Source: Leptospira venezuelensis (GTDB lineage Bacteria > Spirochaetota > Leptospiria > Leptospirales > Leptospiraceae). Taken from it: a stretch of DNA of 64,000 nt. Of the stretch, positions 17,660-27,500 are shown piece after piece. The notes beneath the pieces are model-generated. The model saw only the letters and a program-made list of their open reading frames with translations. It was not told the DNA's origin and did no database searches. How positions within the stretch are numbered: the stretch's first letter is position 1; the number at the start of each line of letters is the position of its first letter. The stretch lies in assembly GCF_002150035.1 (NCBI RefSeq), contig NZ_NETS01000006.1:124001-188000 (forward strand). The letters run 5' to 3'. Both the position numbers and the translations under genes were made by a program.

Positions 17660-18787
17660 CTATTTTACTTTCTCCCACCAGGCTTCAGAAATCAGGTCCT
17701 TTTGTAAATCTAACCATTCTCCAGGTTTAGGCGTTGCTAGACGAACCCCATTCTGATCCGCTCCTTGTTTTGTTCTTAGAATTGGTTCATCCCAAGAATG
17801 GATCGCAAGATTGAAAGTTGCCCAATGTACTGGAAGCATTGTTTTACCTTTCAGATCTAAATGAGCCTGGACAGCATATTCAGGATTCATGTGAATTCCT
17901 TCCCAGGTCCAATCGTAAGCTCCCACTTTGATGGAGGTCAGATCGAAAGGTCCTAACTTTTTACCTATCTCTGAAAAGTGAGAAGAATAACCTGTATCTC
18001 CGCTATGGAAAAATTTATGTTTAGGCCCAATCAGGCTCCAAGAAGACCAAAGAGTTGATTTTCCATTAAATAGACCTCTTCCAGAATAATGAACTGCAGG
18101 TGTGCAGACGATTTCAATATTCTTAATATTCCCTTTTTCCCACCAATCCAATTCTATAATCTGGTTTTCTGGGATTCCCCAGGATTCCAAATGAGCTCCG
18201 ATTCCGAGTGGCACAAAATATTTTGTACCCTTCTTCGCTAAAAACTGAGCAGTAACCATATCCAGATGATCATAATGGTCATGCGAGATAACAACTGCGT
18301 CTATATTAGGAAGTTCTGATAATTCCAAGGGCAAAGGAAAAAGTCTTCCTGGACCTATACTTTCGAATGGGGAAACCTTTTGAGAGAAAACTGGATCAGT
18401 GAAGATACGAATTCCATCTATTTCTACAAGAACAGAAGAATGTCCAAACCAGATCGCTCTTAAACCCGGAGTTATCGGATTTGAAAAAGTTTTTAGGTCT
18501 GGTTTTTGAATAGGGATTGGGGAGGGAGGAGTTCTTACTTCGGAGCCAAAAAATTGTCTTTTCATAACTCCAAGATAAGATCCGGCGCTAAGCATCGGAA
18601 CAAAAGGATCATTCTCAAACTTTCCTTCGTGGAACATCTTAGAAGTTTTCATTTTTTCTAATCGTGTTCCGCTTGGGGTTCCTCCGAAAGAACTCAAACA
18701 AGCTGTTTGGAATAAAACTAATAGGAATAAACCGAATAGAAGGAAAGAAGTGCAAATTGTGACTTTCTGTGCTTTTTTTCCGAACAT
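17660..18787 (-). CDS. NAPE-PLD-like metallo-beta-lactamase-fold lipoprotein
   Basis: About 375 residues from the ATG at 18787, which has AAGGGAG upstream; an upstream in-frame start at 18823 would add 12 residues with no signal-like sense. The N-terminus is a lipoprotein signal (FLLFGLFLLVLFQTAC). The MBL core has VISHDHYDHLD (HxHxDH), PAVHYSGRG, FHSGDTGYS and PVHWATFNLAIHSW, the pattern of N-acyl-phosphatidylethanolamine-hydrolysing phospholipase D-like and UlaG-like enzymes. It is predicted to be a zinc hydrolase anchored outside the cytoplasm. The actual substrate is not shown by sequence. It stands alone, convergent with the response regulator. Confidence 0.85.
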   Translation of the reverse strand: MFGKKAQKVTICTSFLLFGLFLLVLFQTACLSSFGGTPSGTRLEKMKTSKMFHEGKFENDPFVPMLSAGSYLGVMKRQFFGSEVRTPPSPIPIQKPDLKTFSNPITPGLRAIWFGHSSVLVEIDGIRIFTDPVFSQKVSPFESIGPGRLFPLPLELSELPNIDAVVISHDHYDHLDMVTAQFLAKKGTKYFVPLGIGAHLESWGIPENQIIELDWWEKGNIKNIEIVCTPAVHYSGRGLFNGKSTLWSSWSLIGPKHKFFHSGDTGYSSHFSEIGKKLGPFDLTSIKVGAYDWTWEGIHMNPEYAVQAHLDLKGKTMLPVHWATFNLAIHSWDEPILRTKQGADQNGVRLATPKPGEWLDLQKDLISEAWWEKVK

Positions 18788-18948
18788 AAAACTCCCTTCG
18801 TAGGAGGTCCTACAGGATCTCATTTTCTAAGTTTTTAAAATCAGAAAACATGAGTTAATTCTTTTTTTGGGAAGAAGTTTGACAAGAATTCTTAAGGACC
18901 TACGATCAGGGCCCTTACACGGAATACATCCGTTCTGGTAGATTTGGT

Positions 18949-19848
18949 ATGCAAACTTTTCTTGAAACTCCTTCCGAATGTTTTTCTAATCTAAAGGATT
19001 ATCCTTTTTCTCCTCACTATATTTCTGTTGGAGAATTCAAAATGCATTATGTGGACGAGGGTCCTAAAAATGCAAAAGAAACAGTTTTATTATTACATGG
19101 AGAACCAAGTTGGTCCTATCTTTACAGGAAGATGATCCCTCCTTTATCAGAAAAAGGTTATAGAGTGATCGCTCCCGACTTGATCGGTTTCGGAAAATCA
19201 GATAAACCAACGGATCTAAAAACTTATACGTATAAGAATCATGTAGATTGGCTGAAAAATCTAATTATTGCTCTAGATTTACAAAATATTACTCTTTTCT
19301 GTCAAGACTGGGGAGGTTTATTAGGTTTAAGAGCGGTAGCAGAATTGGATTCTCGTTTTGCTAGAGTATGCGCCGCGAATACTTTTTTACCTACAGGAGA
19401 TATTCCTCCCAAGGAAGATTTTTTGAAATGGCTTCGCTTTTCCCAGGAAGTAAGCAAACTTCCAGTAGGAAAGATCATCCAAAATGGATGCGTAAATAAA
19501 TTAAGTCCCGATATAATTCATGCTTATGATTCTCCCTATCCGGATGAATCTTATAAAGCAGGAGCAAGAAAATTTCCTACTCTTGTACCAATCTCTCCTG
19601 ATAATCCAGAATCGGAAAGGAATCGTCAGGCTTGGATGTTCTATAAAAATTTTAAAAAACCTTTTATAACTATGTTTAGTGATTCAGATCCGATCACAAA
19701 AGGTGGAGATATTTTCTTTAGGAGGACTATACCGGGAGCAAAAGGACAGAAACATACAGTGATCCAAGGAGCAGGGCATTTTCTTCAAGAAGAAAAGGGC
19801 GAGTTACTTGCGGAACTTCTTTCTGAATTTATCCAGAGCAATCCGTAG
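18949..19848 (+). CDS. Haloalkane dehalogenase-family alpha/beta hydrolase
   Basis: A 299-residue alpha/beta hydrolase of the haloalkane dehalogenase family. The oxyanion segment is HGEPSWSYLYR (residues 50-60), with the HGEP and Trp typical of dehalogenases. The nucleophile is an Asp in FCQDWGGLLG (Asp120) rather than the Ser of lipases. Asp247 (FSDSDPIT) and His277 (GAGHFLQEE) complete the triad. Family members cleave C-halogen bonds, but close relatives include epoxide hydrolases and fluoroacetate dehalogenases, so the substrate is open. ATG 18949 is preceded by GGTAGATTTGGT; no strong ribosome-binding site. It converges with the enoyl-CoA hydratase gene. Confidence 0.8.
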   Translation: MQTFLETPSECFSNLKDYPFSPHYISVGEFKMHYVDEGPKNAKETVLLLHGEPSWSYLYRKMIPPLSEKGYRVIAPDLIGFGKSDKPTDLKTYTYKNHVDWLKNLIIALDLQNITLFCQDWGGLLGLRAVAELDSRFARVCAANTFLPTGDIPPKEDFLKWLRFSQEVSKLPVGKIIQNGCVNKLSPDIIHAYDSPYPDESYKAGARKFPTLVPISPDNPESERNRQAWMFYKNFKKPFITMFSDSDPITKGGDIFFRRTIPGAKGQKHTVIQGAGHFLQEEKGELLAELLSEFIQSNP

Positions 19849-19850
19849 AT

Positions 19851-20603
19851 TCAAATTTTCTGTTTAATTGATTTTGCATATTCTGTAACTATTTTCAGAA
19901 AGTTCGGATTTTCTAAAAATTCTTTGAATAGATCGAATTCCTTTTTCAAGTTCTCATACAGGTTTCCGTGGAAAAAATTATTTGAGATTTCTTTTTCTGC
20001 TTTGATGAGTTTTGGATCCCATTGAGAAAGTTTCTCTAAAACTTTTAAACCTTTTGTGATAGGATCACCTTCTGTAACGATTTCATCTATAATCCCTAAT
20101 TCTAACGCGTCTTTGGAGCGAAGTGGGTCTCCTAATAGTGTCAAAGATAATGCCTTTGTAGGACCGACTTTTCGGGCTAAAGTGGTGATTAGGGGAGGTC
20201 CACCGAAACGAATTTCTGGTCGGAATAAAAATGTTTTCTTTTCTGCGAGAATATAATCACCTGAAAGTGCCAGATCGAATCCTCCCGCAGAACAAAAACC
20301 TTTTAGTACACAGACTAAAGGTTTTGGAAAAGAATAAAGTTCATAATGATATTCTAAAATACGATGCCTGAATGATCCTAGTTTTGTTTCGACTACTTCT
20401 TCTAAATCGTAACCGCTACAGAAGTTTTTGCCGTTTGCTCCCAAAAGTATTCCTCTGATCTTAGGATCATTTTTGGATTCTGAAAAAACAGATTCTAATT
20501 CGTCTCTAATCCTTATATTTAAAGCATTATTGGATTCTGGACGGTTTAGAAGAACAATTAGTAGCCCGTCTCGGTTTTCTATACTGAGATGATTGTAATC
20601 CAT
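19851..20603 (-). CDS. Enoyl-CoA hydratase/isomerase family protein
   Basis: A 250-residue crotonase-fold enzyme. The CoA-binding and oxyanion segments are LNRPESNNALN, GKNFCSGYDLEE (about residues 60-71) and VLKGFCSAGGFDLALSGDY (about 100-118). The hydratase catalytic glutamates are not obvious: the usual position in FRPEIRFGGPP has an Arg-Phe, so the reaction may be isomerase-like or something else within the superfamily. Length is normal. It converges with the dehalogenase-like gene (2-bp gap). No operon partner is present. The substrate is unknown. Confidence 0.8.
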   Translation of the reverse strand: MDYNHLSIENRDGLLIVLLNRPESNNALNIRIRDELESVFSESKNDPKIRGILLGANGKNFCSGYDLEEVVETKLGSFRHRILEYHYELYSFPKPLVCVLKGFCSAGGFDLALSGDYILAEKKTFLFRPEIRFGGPPLITTLARKVGPTKALSLTLLGDPLRSKDALELGIIDEIVTEGDPITKGLKVLEKLSQWDPKLIKAEKEISNNFFHGNLYENLKKEFDLFKEFLENPNFLKIVTEYAKSIKQKI

Positions 20604-20721
20604 GCAGGTTTTAATAAGGTTTCTTTTTGAAAATTCAAATGAAAATGAATTCTTTTTTTGAAGAAATTCGGTAACCTTTTTAGTTCTGAATAGAAGCTAA
20701 AGGAAATGAAAGGAGCCTATC

Positions 20722-21198
20722 ATGTTATCTAAGGTCCGATTTTTTGCTTTAATTTTAGCCGCATTAACTCTTGGAATGAGATTTGCGCATGTGATGGAAG
20801 CGGAGCCTAAATTGCATTGGGAAGCAGAACTATACTTTCAAGTTCAAACTAGTTTGTATAAATATTTTGCTATCATAGGGCCTATTGTGCAGGTAGGTTC
20901 TATTCTTCTTATTTTTACGATCGCTTATCTTTCTAAAGGTGCAAAATCATTTCGTTATTCGATTTTGAGCGCCTTCTCCTTTGTTTTCTCTCTCGGAGTT
21001 TGGTTTTTTTTCGTGGCCCCAGCTTCTTCTCAAATCAAAGAATGGACTGTCACTCATACAATTCCGGAACATTGGAATAGCATAAGATCTGCATGGCAGT
21101 TCGGACAAGTAGGAGCATTCAGTTTTGATTTCCTAGCATTTTGCCTTTTGACTGCAGCGGTGATTATATCTTCTAATGAATCTATTCAAAAATCTTAA
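20722..21198 (+). CDS. Small four-helix membrane protein (DUF1772-like)
   Basis: A 158-residue protein with four hydrophobic helices (RFFALILAALTLGMRFAH, YFAIIGPIVQVGSILLIFTI, SILSAFSFVFSLGVWFFFV, GAFSFDFLAFCLLTAAVII). The pattern resembles DUF1772-type proteins of the anthrone-oxygenase-like superfamily; that is a resemblance only. The His in GMRFAHVMEAEPKLHW may be functional. ATG 20722 is preceded by AAAGGAG at good spacing. Its end overlaps the converging FadL-type gene by 4 bp. Function unknown. Confidence 0.6.
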   Translation: MLSKVRFFALILAALTLGMRFAHVMEAEPKLHWEAELYFQVQTSLYKYFAIIGPIVQVGSILLIFTIAYLSKGAKSFRYSILSAFSFVFSLGVWFFFVAPASSQIKEWTVTHTIPEHWNSIRSAWQFGQVGAFSFDFLAFCLLTAAVIISSNESIQKS

Positions 21199-22583
21199 TC
21201 AAAAGAATAGCTGGCTCCTAATAATATTGCAGGGATATCCGATCGTAAGGAGTGTTTGAATTCTGCGACTCTTACATCGTCTTTGGAGAATACTGCATGA
21301 TTGAAGTTCCAATCTGCAGAACCTCCATTATAAACTCTTACCGGAAGATAATATAGAAGAGTAAAATCAAATTTCCATTTTCCGGTTGAATATCCGAATC
21401 CACCGGAAACCAAATCTTGGACCATGATTCCTGCCTGGAGTGCATTGGTTCCTTCTGATCTTAGGACTCCTGAGTTATGCCTTGCGCCTAATCTCCAAGT
21501 CCAATCGTTTAAGATCCATTCTCCTCCTATTCCGAGCGCCCAAGAATCATGATAAGCTAAATTTTGCGGGATCACATTCGTTTGTCCGAATGCAGTTGGA
21601 AATACAGGAGCAGCCAATGTTTGTTTATAGGTAGAAGTATAAGAAGAATAATTATAATATAATGCGTCTACTCCGATCTTGAATGTATCCGTTCCATAAG
21701 AAAAACCTAAACCATGTCTTTCTGGAACTGCAAATGTTGCGGAAACTCCTGTGCGGCTTGGGTATGAGCCTACTTGCATACTTCCATCTAAAGGAATTTT
21801 TGCAGAAGTTTGATAAGAATAAGCAATTTTTAATGTATCAGTGATCTGGTAAGTTGTCCCGAAGATTCCGCCGAGAGCATATGCATTTTTACTTTTATAG
21901 TCAAAACCTTGGCCGGGAACTTCGATATTTCCTGTAATATCATAAAACTTTTGGTAAGCGATCTGTCTGGAATAAATTCCTTCTATTCCTAAAGCTATAG
22001 AAAGTCCGCCGATCTTATAAGAAAGTGCATGAGTGGACTTGACAAGATAAAATGTAGAAGAATAACTTTCCTGTATTCTTCTAGAATCTCCTATTGGACT
22101 TGGGAGTTTCATCCCTGACCAATCGTTCAAACTTTGGCCGTTAGGTGTGATCCTTGTGAGTCCGGAAACTTCTCCATTTCCGCCGCCTGGTATATAAATT
22201 CCTCCTCCGTAAGTCCATTTTTCGCTGATTGGAATTCGGATCGCAAAATAGGGAAGGGGAGCGAGCACGTTATAGGATTCAGAGTTTTCGTAGGAATAAT
22301 TTGGGTCTGGATCTGAAAATTTGTCTTTGTATACTGTACGGATATACGGTAAAGAAATTCCGAACTCCAGCTCTTTTCGATTTTTGAGACTTAAGTTAGC
22401 TGGATTGGTCCCTATGTCCATAGGAGATCCCCCGATTGCTAAATTTACTCCGCCCATACCACCGTATCTCGCATTATGAGAAGGTTGAAAAAGCCCTACA
22501 GCTTCTAACTTGGGAGCCAGGAAAGAAATTATAGCTAAGAAAAATAGGTAGAATTTTTTACGAACTCTAGATCCAAAAAGCAT
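21195..22583 (-). CDS. FadL/OmpP1/TodX-type outer-membrane transport protein
   Basis: A 462-residue outer-membrane beta-barrel of the FadL family, which passes long-chain fatty acids and other hydrophobic molecules. After a signal peptide (FYLFFLAIISFLAPKLEA), the mature N-terminus contains NARYGGMGGVNLAIGGSPMDIGTNPANLSLKN, the hatch-domain NPA motif of the family (NPAN). Alternating amphipathic strands and a terminal aromatic (SYSFD) suit a barrel. It ends with a 4-bp convergent overlap with the small membrane protein and is divergent from the MpaB-type oxygenase gene, across about 100 bp. Fatty-acid or hydrocarbon uptake is inferred. Confidence 0.85.
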   Translation of the reverse strand: MLFGSRVRKKFYLFFLAIISFLAPKLEAVGLFQPSHNARYGGMGGVNLAIGGSPMDIGTNPANLSLKNRKELEFGISLPYIRTVYKDKFSDPDPNYSYENSESYNVLAPLPYFAIRIPISEKWTYGGGIYIPGGGNGEVSGLTRITPNGQSLNDWSGMKLPSPIGDSRRIQESYSSTFYLVKSTHALSYKIGGLSIALGIEGIYSRQIAYQKFYDITGNIEVPGQGFDYKSKNAYALGGIFGTTYQITDTLKIAYSYQTSAKIPLDGSMQVGSYPSRTGVSATFAVPERHGLGFSYGTDTFKIGVDALYYNYSSYTSTYKQTLAAPVFPTAFGQTNVIPQNLAYHDSWALGIGGEWILNDWTWRLGARHNSGVLRSEGTNALQAGIMVQDLVSGGFGYSTGKWKFDFTLLYYLPVRVYNGGSADWNFNHAVFSKDDVRVAEFKHSLRSDIPAILLGASYSFD

Positions 22584-22681
22584 GCTTCAAGGAATTCGTT
22601 ACGGTTTTTTTTACAAGTGCTTTCTTTTTAAAATTCAAAATATAAAACTGGCGCATTCCTGAAGCGAGGTTGGGTTTTAGA

Positions 22682-23806
22682 ATGAATTCGAGTGAGTTAC
22701 GCGCATTACGAAAAGAAACTGATCCATTGGCGGATGAAATAGTCACAAAATATTTTACTGAATCCGCTTTTGATAGAGAGAAAACTATGCTCTTTTTCGA
22801 TGCGCTTTCCAGGAACTCGGATCCTATTCCTTCCGGCTTACCCGACTATCTTGAAAAATATTTTTATGAGACGGAAGATCTTCCTTCTTGGGCAGATAAA
22901 AATAAGATCACAAAAGGAGAGCAATTATTCTCCACTTATGGACCTCAGATCTTAATGATGCTATGTGTTAAGTCTCTTCCCATGGCATACTCTTGCGGAG
23001 ATGGAGCACAGGTACTTTACAAAACTGGAAGATTAATAGAACAGAATGGAGTCATAGACGGAGTTAATCGAAGGCTCATGGAAACAACCCAGTTTGTGAT
23101 CTCTGTTGCTCAACAGAATGGATTGGGACCTCAAGGAAAAGGAATACGCACAGCGCAAAAAGTGAGGCTTATGCATGCATCCATACGTTATTTCCTTGGG
23201 AAAGGAAAAGATTGGGACCCAGCTTGGGGACAACCAATCAACCAAGAAGACATGGCTGGCACTCTACAATCTTTTTCGAGCTTAGTGGTAGAAGGTCTTG
23301 GTCAATCTTCTTTAAAACTCAGCCAGGACGAAAAAGACGCATACATTCACTTATGGAGAGTGGTTGGACATTTTATAGGAGTAAAACCTGAACTTTGTCC
23401 AGAAGGATACGATAACGCACATTCTTTAGGTGAGTCTATCTTTAGTGACCAACAAAAACCTTCGGATGCAGGTAAGATACTTGCAAAATCTCTGTTGGAC
23501 TTTATGGAATATATGCTTCCTGGAAATTTATTCGATAATCTTCCATTATTTTTTCTGCAAACATATATGGGACAAAAAACAAGCGAAGTGCTTGGATTGG
23601 GATGGCCTCCAAAAAATCCTCTGGGGTATTTTATGGAAAGGATCTTTAAGGATATAGACTCTCATGTAGATGATGATGAGGGGTTCGGAAAGTTAGTCGC
23701 TTATTTTGCTTCCAAACTTCTTTTTTCTATGGATCATTTTTATTACGGTGGAAAAAAAGCAAGATTCTGGATCCCGCCTTCATTAAGAGAGAATTGGAGA
23801 CTATAA
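22682..23806 (+). CDS. MpaB-type (DUF2236) oxygenase family protein
   Basis: About 374 residues from ATG 22682; a TTG at 22670 would add four. The protein matches the oxygenase MpaB/DUF2236 family, relatives of latex-clearing and rubber-oxygenase haem proteins, in segments DLPSWADKNKI, LFSTYGPQILMMLCVKSLPMAYSCGDGAQVL (two adjacent pieces) and a histidine-rich mid-region (IHLWRVVGHFIGVKPE). The DUF2236 C-terminal block with FYYGGKK follows. Members cleave isoprenoid chains or C-C double bonds with O2. The downstream polytopic gene starts 3 bp after this one's stop, so the two are an operon. The substrate is unknown. Confidence 0.75.
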   Translation: MNSSELRALRKETDPLADEIVTKYFTESAFDREKTMLFFDALSRNSDPIPSGLPDYLEKYFYETEDLPSWADKNKITKGEQLFSTYGPQILMMLCVKSLPMAYSCGDGAQVLYKTGRLIEQNGVIDGVNRRLMETTQFVISVAQQNGLGPQGKGIRTAQKVRLMHASIRYFLGKGKDWDPAWGQPINQEDMAGTLQSFSSLVVEGLGQSSLKLSQDEKDAYIHLWRVVGHFIGVKPELCPEGYDNAHSLGESIFSDQQKPSDAGKILAKSLLDFMEYMLPGNLFDNLPLFFLQTYMGQKTSEVLGLGWPPKNPLGYFMERIFKDIDSHVDDDEGFGKLVAYFASKLLFSMDHFYYGGKKARFWIPPSLRENWRL

Positions 23807-23809
23807 AGG

Positions 23810-24490
23810 ATGAGTTTTTGGCAGAGTTTAGCAACGGATCCGGAGTATTTCGGACGTTATACGCTTATTGAGAATATTTTCCTGTTATTAGGTGTAGTTT
23901 TTTGGGCCTATATGTATGCAGTTCTCCTAATAGAACCGTTCAAGAAAAAATTTGTAGAGATGCCCGTTTTTATCGCCTGCGGGAACATTATCTGGGAATT
24001 ATTATGGGGTTTCTGCTTTAAAGAACCAATGGGTGCAATATTACTTTGGGGCTATAGGCTCGGATTCGTATTGGACATAGTCATTTTCTATCAAGTGATC
24101 CGATTTGGTAAAAAACAAATTTCCTTGCCAATGACGGACAAAGGATATAGATTTCTTTTGGGCATTTTGGTAGTGTCTTGGGGATTATTGATCTATACTT
24201 TCTATAAGGGAGGTTATGATCTTTTTACCGGTTCTAATTCGGCTTATATTTTGAGTCTGATCATTTCGGTAATGTATCCGATCCTTTTCTTGAAAACAGG
24301 AGATCCGAACATGTTCTCCTATCCTGTTTCTTGGGCAAAGTTTTTAGGCAACGGATTCTTTACGATCTTCATCTTTCTATACTTTCCGGATAAATACTTT
24401 GTTCAAGTATTGAGCGGGCTCGGAACGATAGCTGACATTTACTATGTCTGGATCTTTACACGCCAAAAGTATTCGCCCTCAAAAGTGTGA
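23810..24490 (+). CDS. Polytopic protein resembling PaxB-type membrane terpene cyclases
   Basis: A 226-residue protein with about seven hydrophobic helices. Helices two and three carry ACGNIIWELLWGF (Asn59, Trp62, Glu63) and GYRLGFVLDIVIFYQVIRFG (Asp89). The N-x-x-W-E motif and the following Leu-Asp in a seven-helix protein are the features I associate with PaxB-like fungal and bacterial transmembrane terpene cyclases, which protonate an epoxide or olefin with those acids. This is recalled, not searched. ATG 23810 lies 3 bp after the MpaB-type oxygenase stop, with AAAGG just upstream. Alternative: an unrelated small membrane protein. Confidence 0.5.
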   Translation: MSFWQSLATDPEYFGRYTLIENIFLLLGVVFWAYMYAVLLIEPFKKKFVEMPVFIACGNIIWELLWGFCFKEPMGAILLWGYRLGFVLDIVIFYQVIRFGKKQISLPMTDKGYRFLLGILVVSWGLLIYTFYKGGYDLFTGSNSAYILSLIISVMYPILFLKTGDPNMFSYPVSWAKFLGNGFFTIFIFLYFPDKYFVQVLSGLGTIADIYYVWIFTRQKYSPSKV

Positions 24491-24509
24491 GCTCTAAAAT
24501 TTAGTTCGG

Positions 24510-27500
24510 GTGAGGGTTCGGGATCGTATTGGTCTCGAAAATATAAAATTGGAAACTACTCAGGATTTGTCTACAGACAGAGTTCCTTATGAATTGGGGG
24601 AATTGCTGTACGAGGACAGTTTTTCCCAAACGTATAGGGGAAAATTCGGCAGGACTAGAGAACCAAAGATCATTCGAGTGCAAAGACCGGAGGGGAGGGA
24701 AACCTCTTCGGTGTATTTTCTAAATGAATTCGAATTGGGTAAACTAGTCAGCGATCCTGGTATTCTCAAACCAGAAGATATGTTCGAAAATTCGGACGGT
24801 ATATGTTTGGTGTATGAAAATATTCCTTCTAAACTTCTTCACCAAAGTTTGGCAGGATCTATTTCTTTGGAAACTTTTTTAGAAATAGCATTAGCGATCA
24901 CAGAAAACCTTGCTAAGTTGCATTCTTTTGGGATCGTTCATAATCAAATTTCTCCGCGTGCTTTTTTTTATAATCCGGATACTGGAGAGACAAAACTTGC
25001 CTGGTTGGGAGGAGCCTCTCTTCTTCTTTCTGAAAAAGGAAGTTATGCGCCTCTTAGATACACATTTGATATTTTACCATATTGTTCTCCTGAAAACACG
25101 GGGAGACTAAATCGTCCTGTAGATTTCAGGTCAGATGCATATTCTTTAGGTGCATTGTTCTACAAGATGATCTCCGGAACTCCTCCGTTTGAAACTGAAG
25201 ACCCTTTGGAGATGGTGCATTATCATATCGCAAGATCCCCAGTTTCTTTAGCGAAGAAGAGAGAAGATGTTCCAACTGCGATCTCCACCTTGGTGGACAA
25301 GCTACTTTCTAAGATGCCGGAGGAGCGATATTTCTCTCTGGAAAATTTGATACATGACCTAAAGAGTATTAAAGATTCCTTAAAGTCCAAGCGAAAACTC
25401 TCTGAATTTGTTCCAGGTGTATATGAAAGAAAGGTAGGTTTTAGAGATTCCCCTCGTATCTATGATAGAGATAAAGAAAGAAAAGAGATCGAAGCCGGTA
25501 TAGTCAATGTAACTAACGGCAAAAGATCCGCTGTTTTTATCGGGGGTAAGTCCGGTACAGGGAAAACGGCTTTAGTAGAAGATGCGATCACGTATCTGGA
25601 CATTTATTCCGTAGTTCTTTTGCGAGGAAAATTCGAAGAAGATAAGAAAGAGATCCCATATTACGCATTTCGTCAGATCATGGATGATCTTCTTAGAAGG
25701 ATGCTTCAGAAAAAAGAAGAAGAGATCATATTATTAAAAAATTATATTAAAGAAACTTTAGGGGATAATGTAGAGATCCTGACCCAGTTCTTGCCTGATC
25801 TTGGAAAAACATTGGGGATAGAGATCCCGATCAAAACGAATAAGAGGCAGAAGGACGAAAAGATCCTGTTTGCAGTAGCTCTTAGATTTTTAACTCTTTG
25901 TTTTGATCGAAAAAATCCTGCAATTATACTTGTAGATGATCTGCAATGGGCTGATTCCGCTTCACTTGCGTTACTCGAATTCATTTTGAACAGCGAAGAC
26001 TGGGAGGGACTATTATTCGTTCTTACGAGTCGTTCAGAAGATGCAGATTTCTTCCCGAATGTAAATATAAAACAAGGTTCTTCAGGTTTAGATCTGAGAG
26101 AAATACGACTCGCTCCTCTGAATGAACATAGTGTTTTTAAATATGTATCTGATAGTATTCATGTTTCTGCAGAGGATGCTAATAGGCTCGCGGAAGTTCT
26201 TGTTTCTAAAACAGGAGGGAATCCTCTATTTTTGCATCAGTTCCTTAGATCATTATATGAAGAAGGCTGCCTAAGTTTTGATCATAAAACGGCGTATCAT
26301 ATAGTTGATTGGGATAGGCTTTTACAAAGAGAAGTAACAGATAACGTTTTAGATCTATTTTTGGATAAGGTAGGAAAACTCCCGGACGAAACCTTGGAAG
26401 TTTTAAGAGTCGGAGCCTGCATCGGAGCAAAATTCGATTTGAAAGATATGTACGATTTTTTCAAGACAAGACCTGGGGTTTTGTCTAGGGGGATCCGAGA
26501 AGCAATCAGAGAAGGAATCGTATTTTACAGAGAATCTGGAAATATGCTGTTCCCAGCTTTACAGTATATTTCTCAAAAGAAGATAGAAGAATCCGGAATG
26601 TATTCTTCTCTTTCGAATGTTCAGTTCCATTTTTCTCATGATAGGATGATTCAGAGTATTTTGGACGCAACAGGTTCCGCTGAAAAAGCAAAGATCCATA
26701 ATACACTTGCGAAATTACTAATAGAGCGAGAAAAAATTTCAGGCGGAGCTGAACAAGTTTTAGGCATTGCAAATCATCTTTTACGTTCCAGAGAATTGTA
26801 TACAAACGGACAGGAGAACGAAGACTTTTTTCATTATACGATACTCGCAGGAAATTCTGCAAAATCTGGTGCGGCTTATGAATCCTCTTATTCTTTTTTT
26901 AGTCTGCTTGCTTCTCAACTCAAAGACTCTTATTGGCAGAAGGATAGAAAAAATGCGATCCATATCTTAAAGTCTCTTGCAGAATCCGCATATTATTTAT
27001 CCAAAAGAGAAGAAGCGGAGAAGATAGTATCCGGCTTACTTTCTAAACTCAATAGCCCATCTGAAAAAGCGGACATCTATCTAATGCAATTAGAAGTGAT
27101 GAATGTGTTTAATGATCTGGATTCTGCATCCAAAATAGGGATCAAAGCATTGCAGTCGCTTGGAATAGGTTTCAAGGAAAAGCCAGGATTTTTAGCTGTC
27201 TTTGGCGAAGTCCTGAAGATGGTATTCTACAGCAGAGGAAGGTCCCCTGAAAAATTAGTACATGCAAAAGATAGTAAAGATCCATATAAAACGGAAGCAT
27301 TAAACATTCTAGTCAACCTTCTGAACTATGGAAAACATATGGATATGAAGGTGATGGCTTATATTTATCTCAAGCTTATCAACCTCACATTAAAAGAAGG
27401 AAATGCTCCATTCAGCTTTTTTGGGTACGCTGGATTTGGTTCCATTCTACTTTCTATCAATGGAAATTTTCAGCAGTCCATGAGATATTGGACCCTGGCA

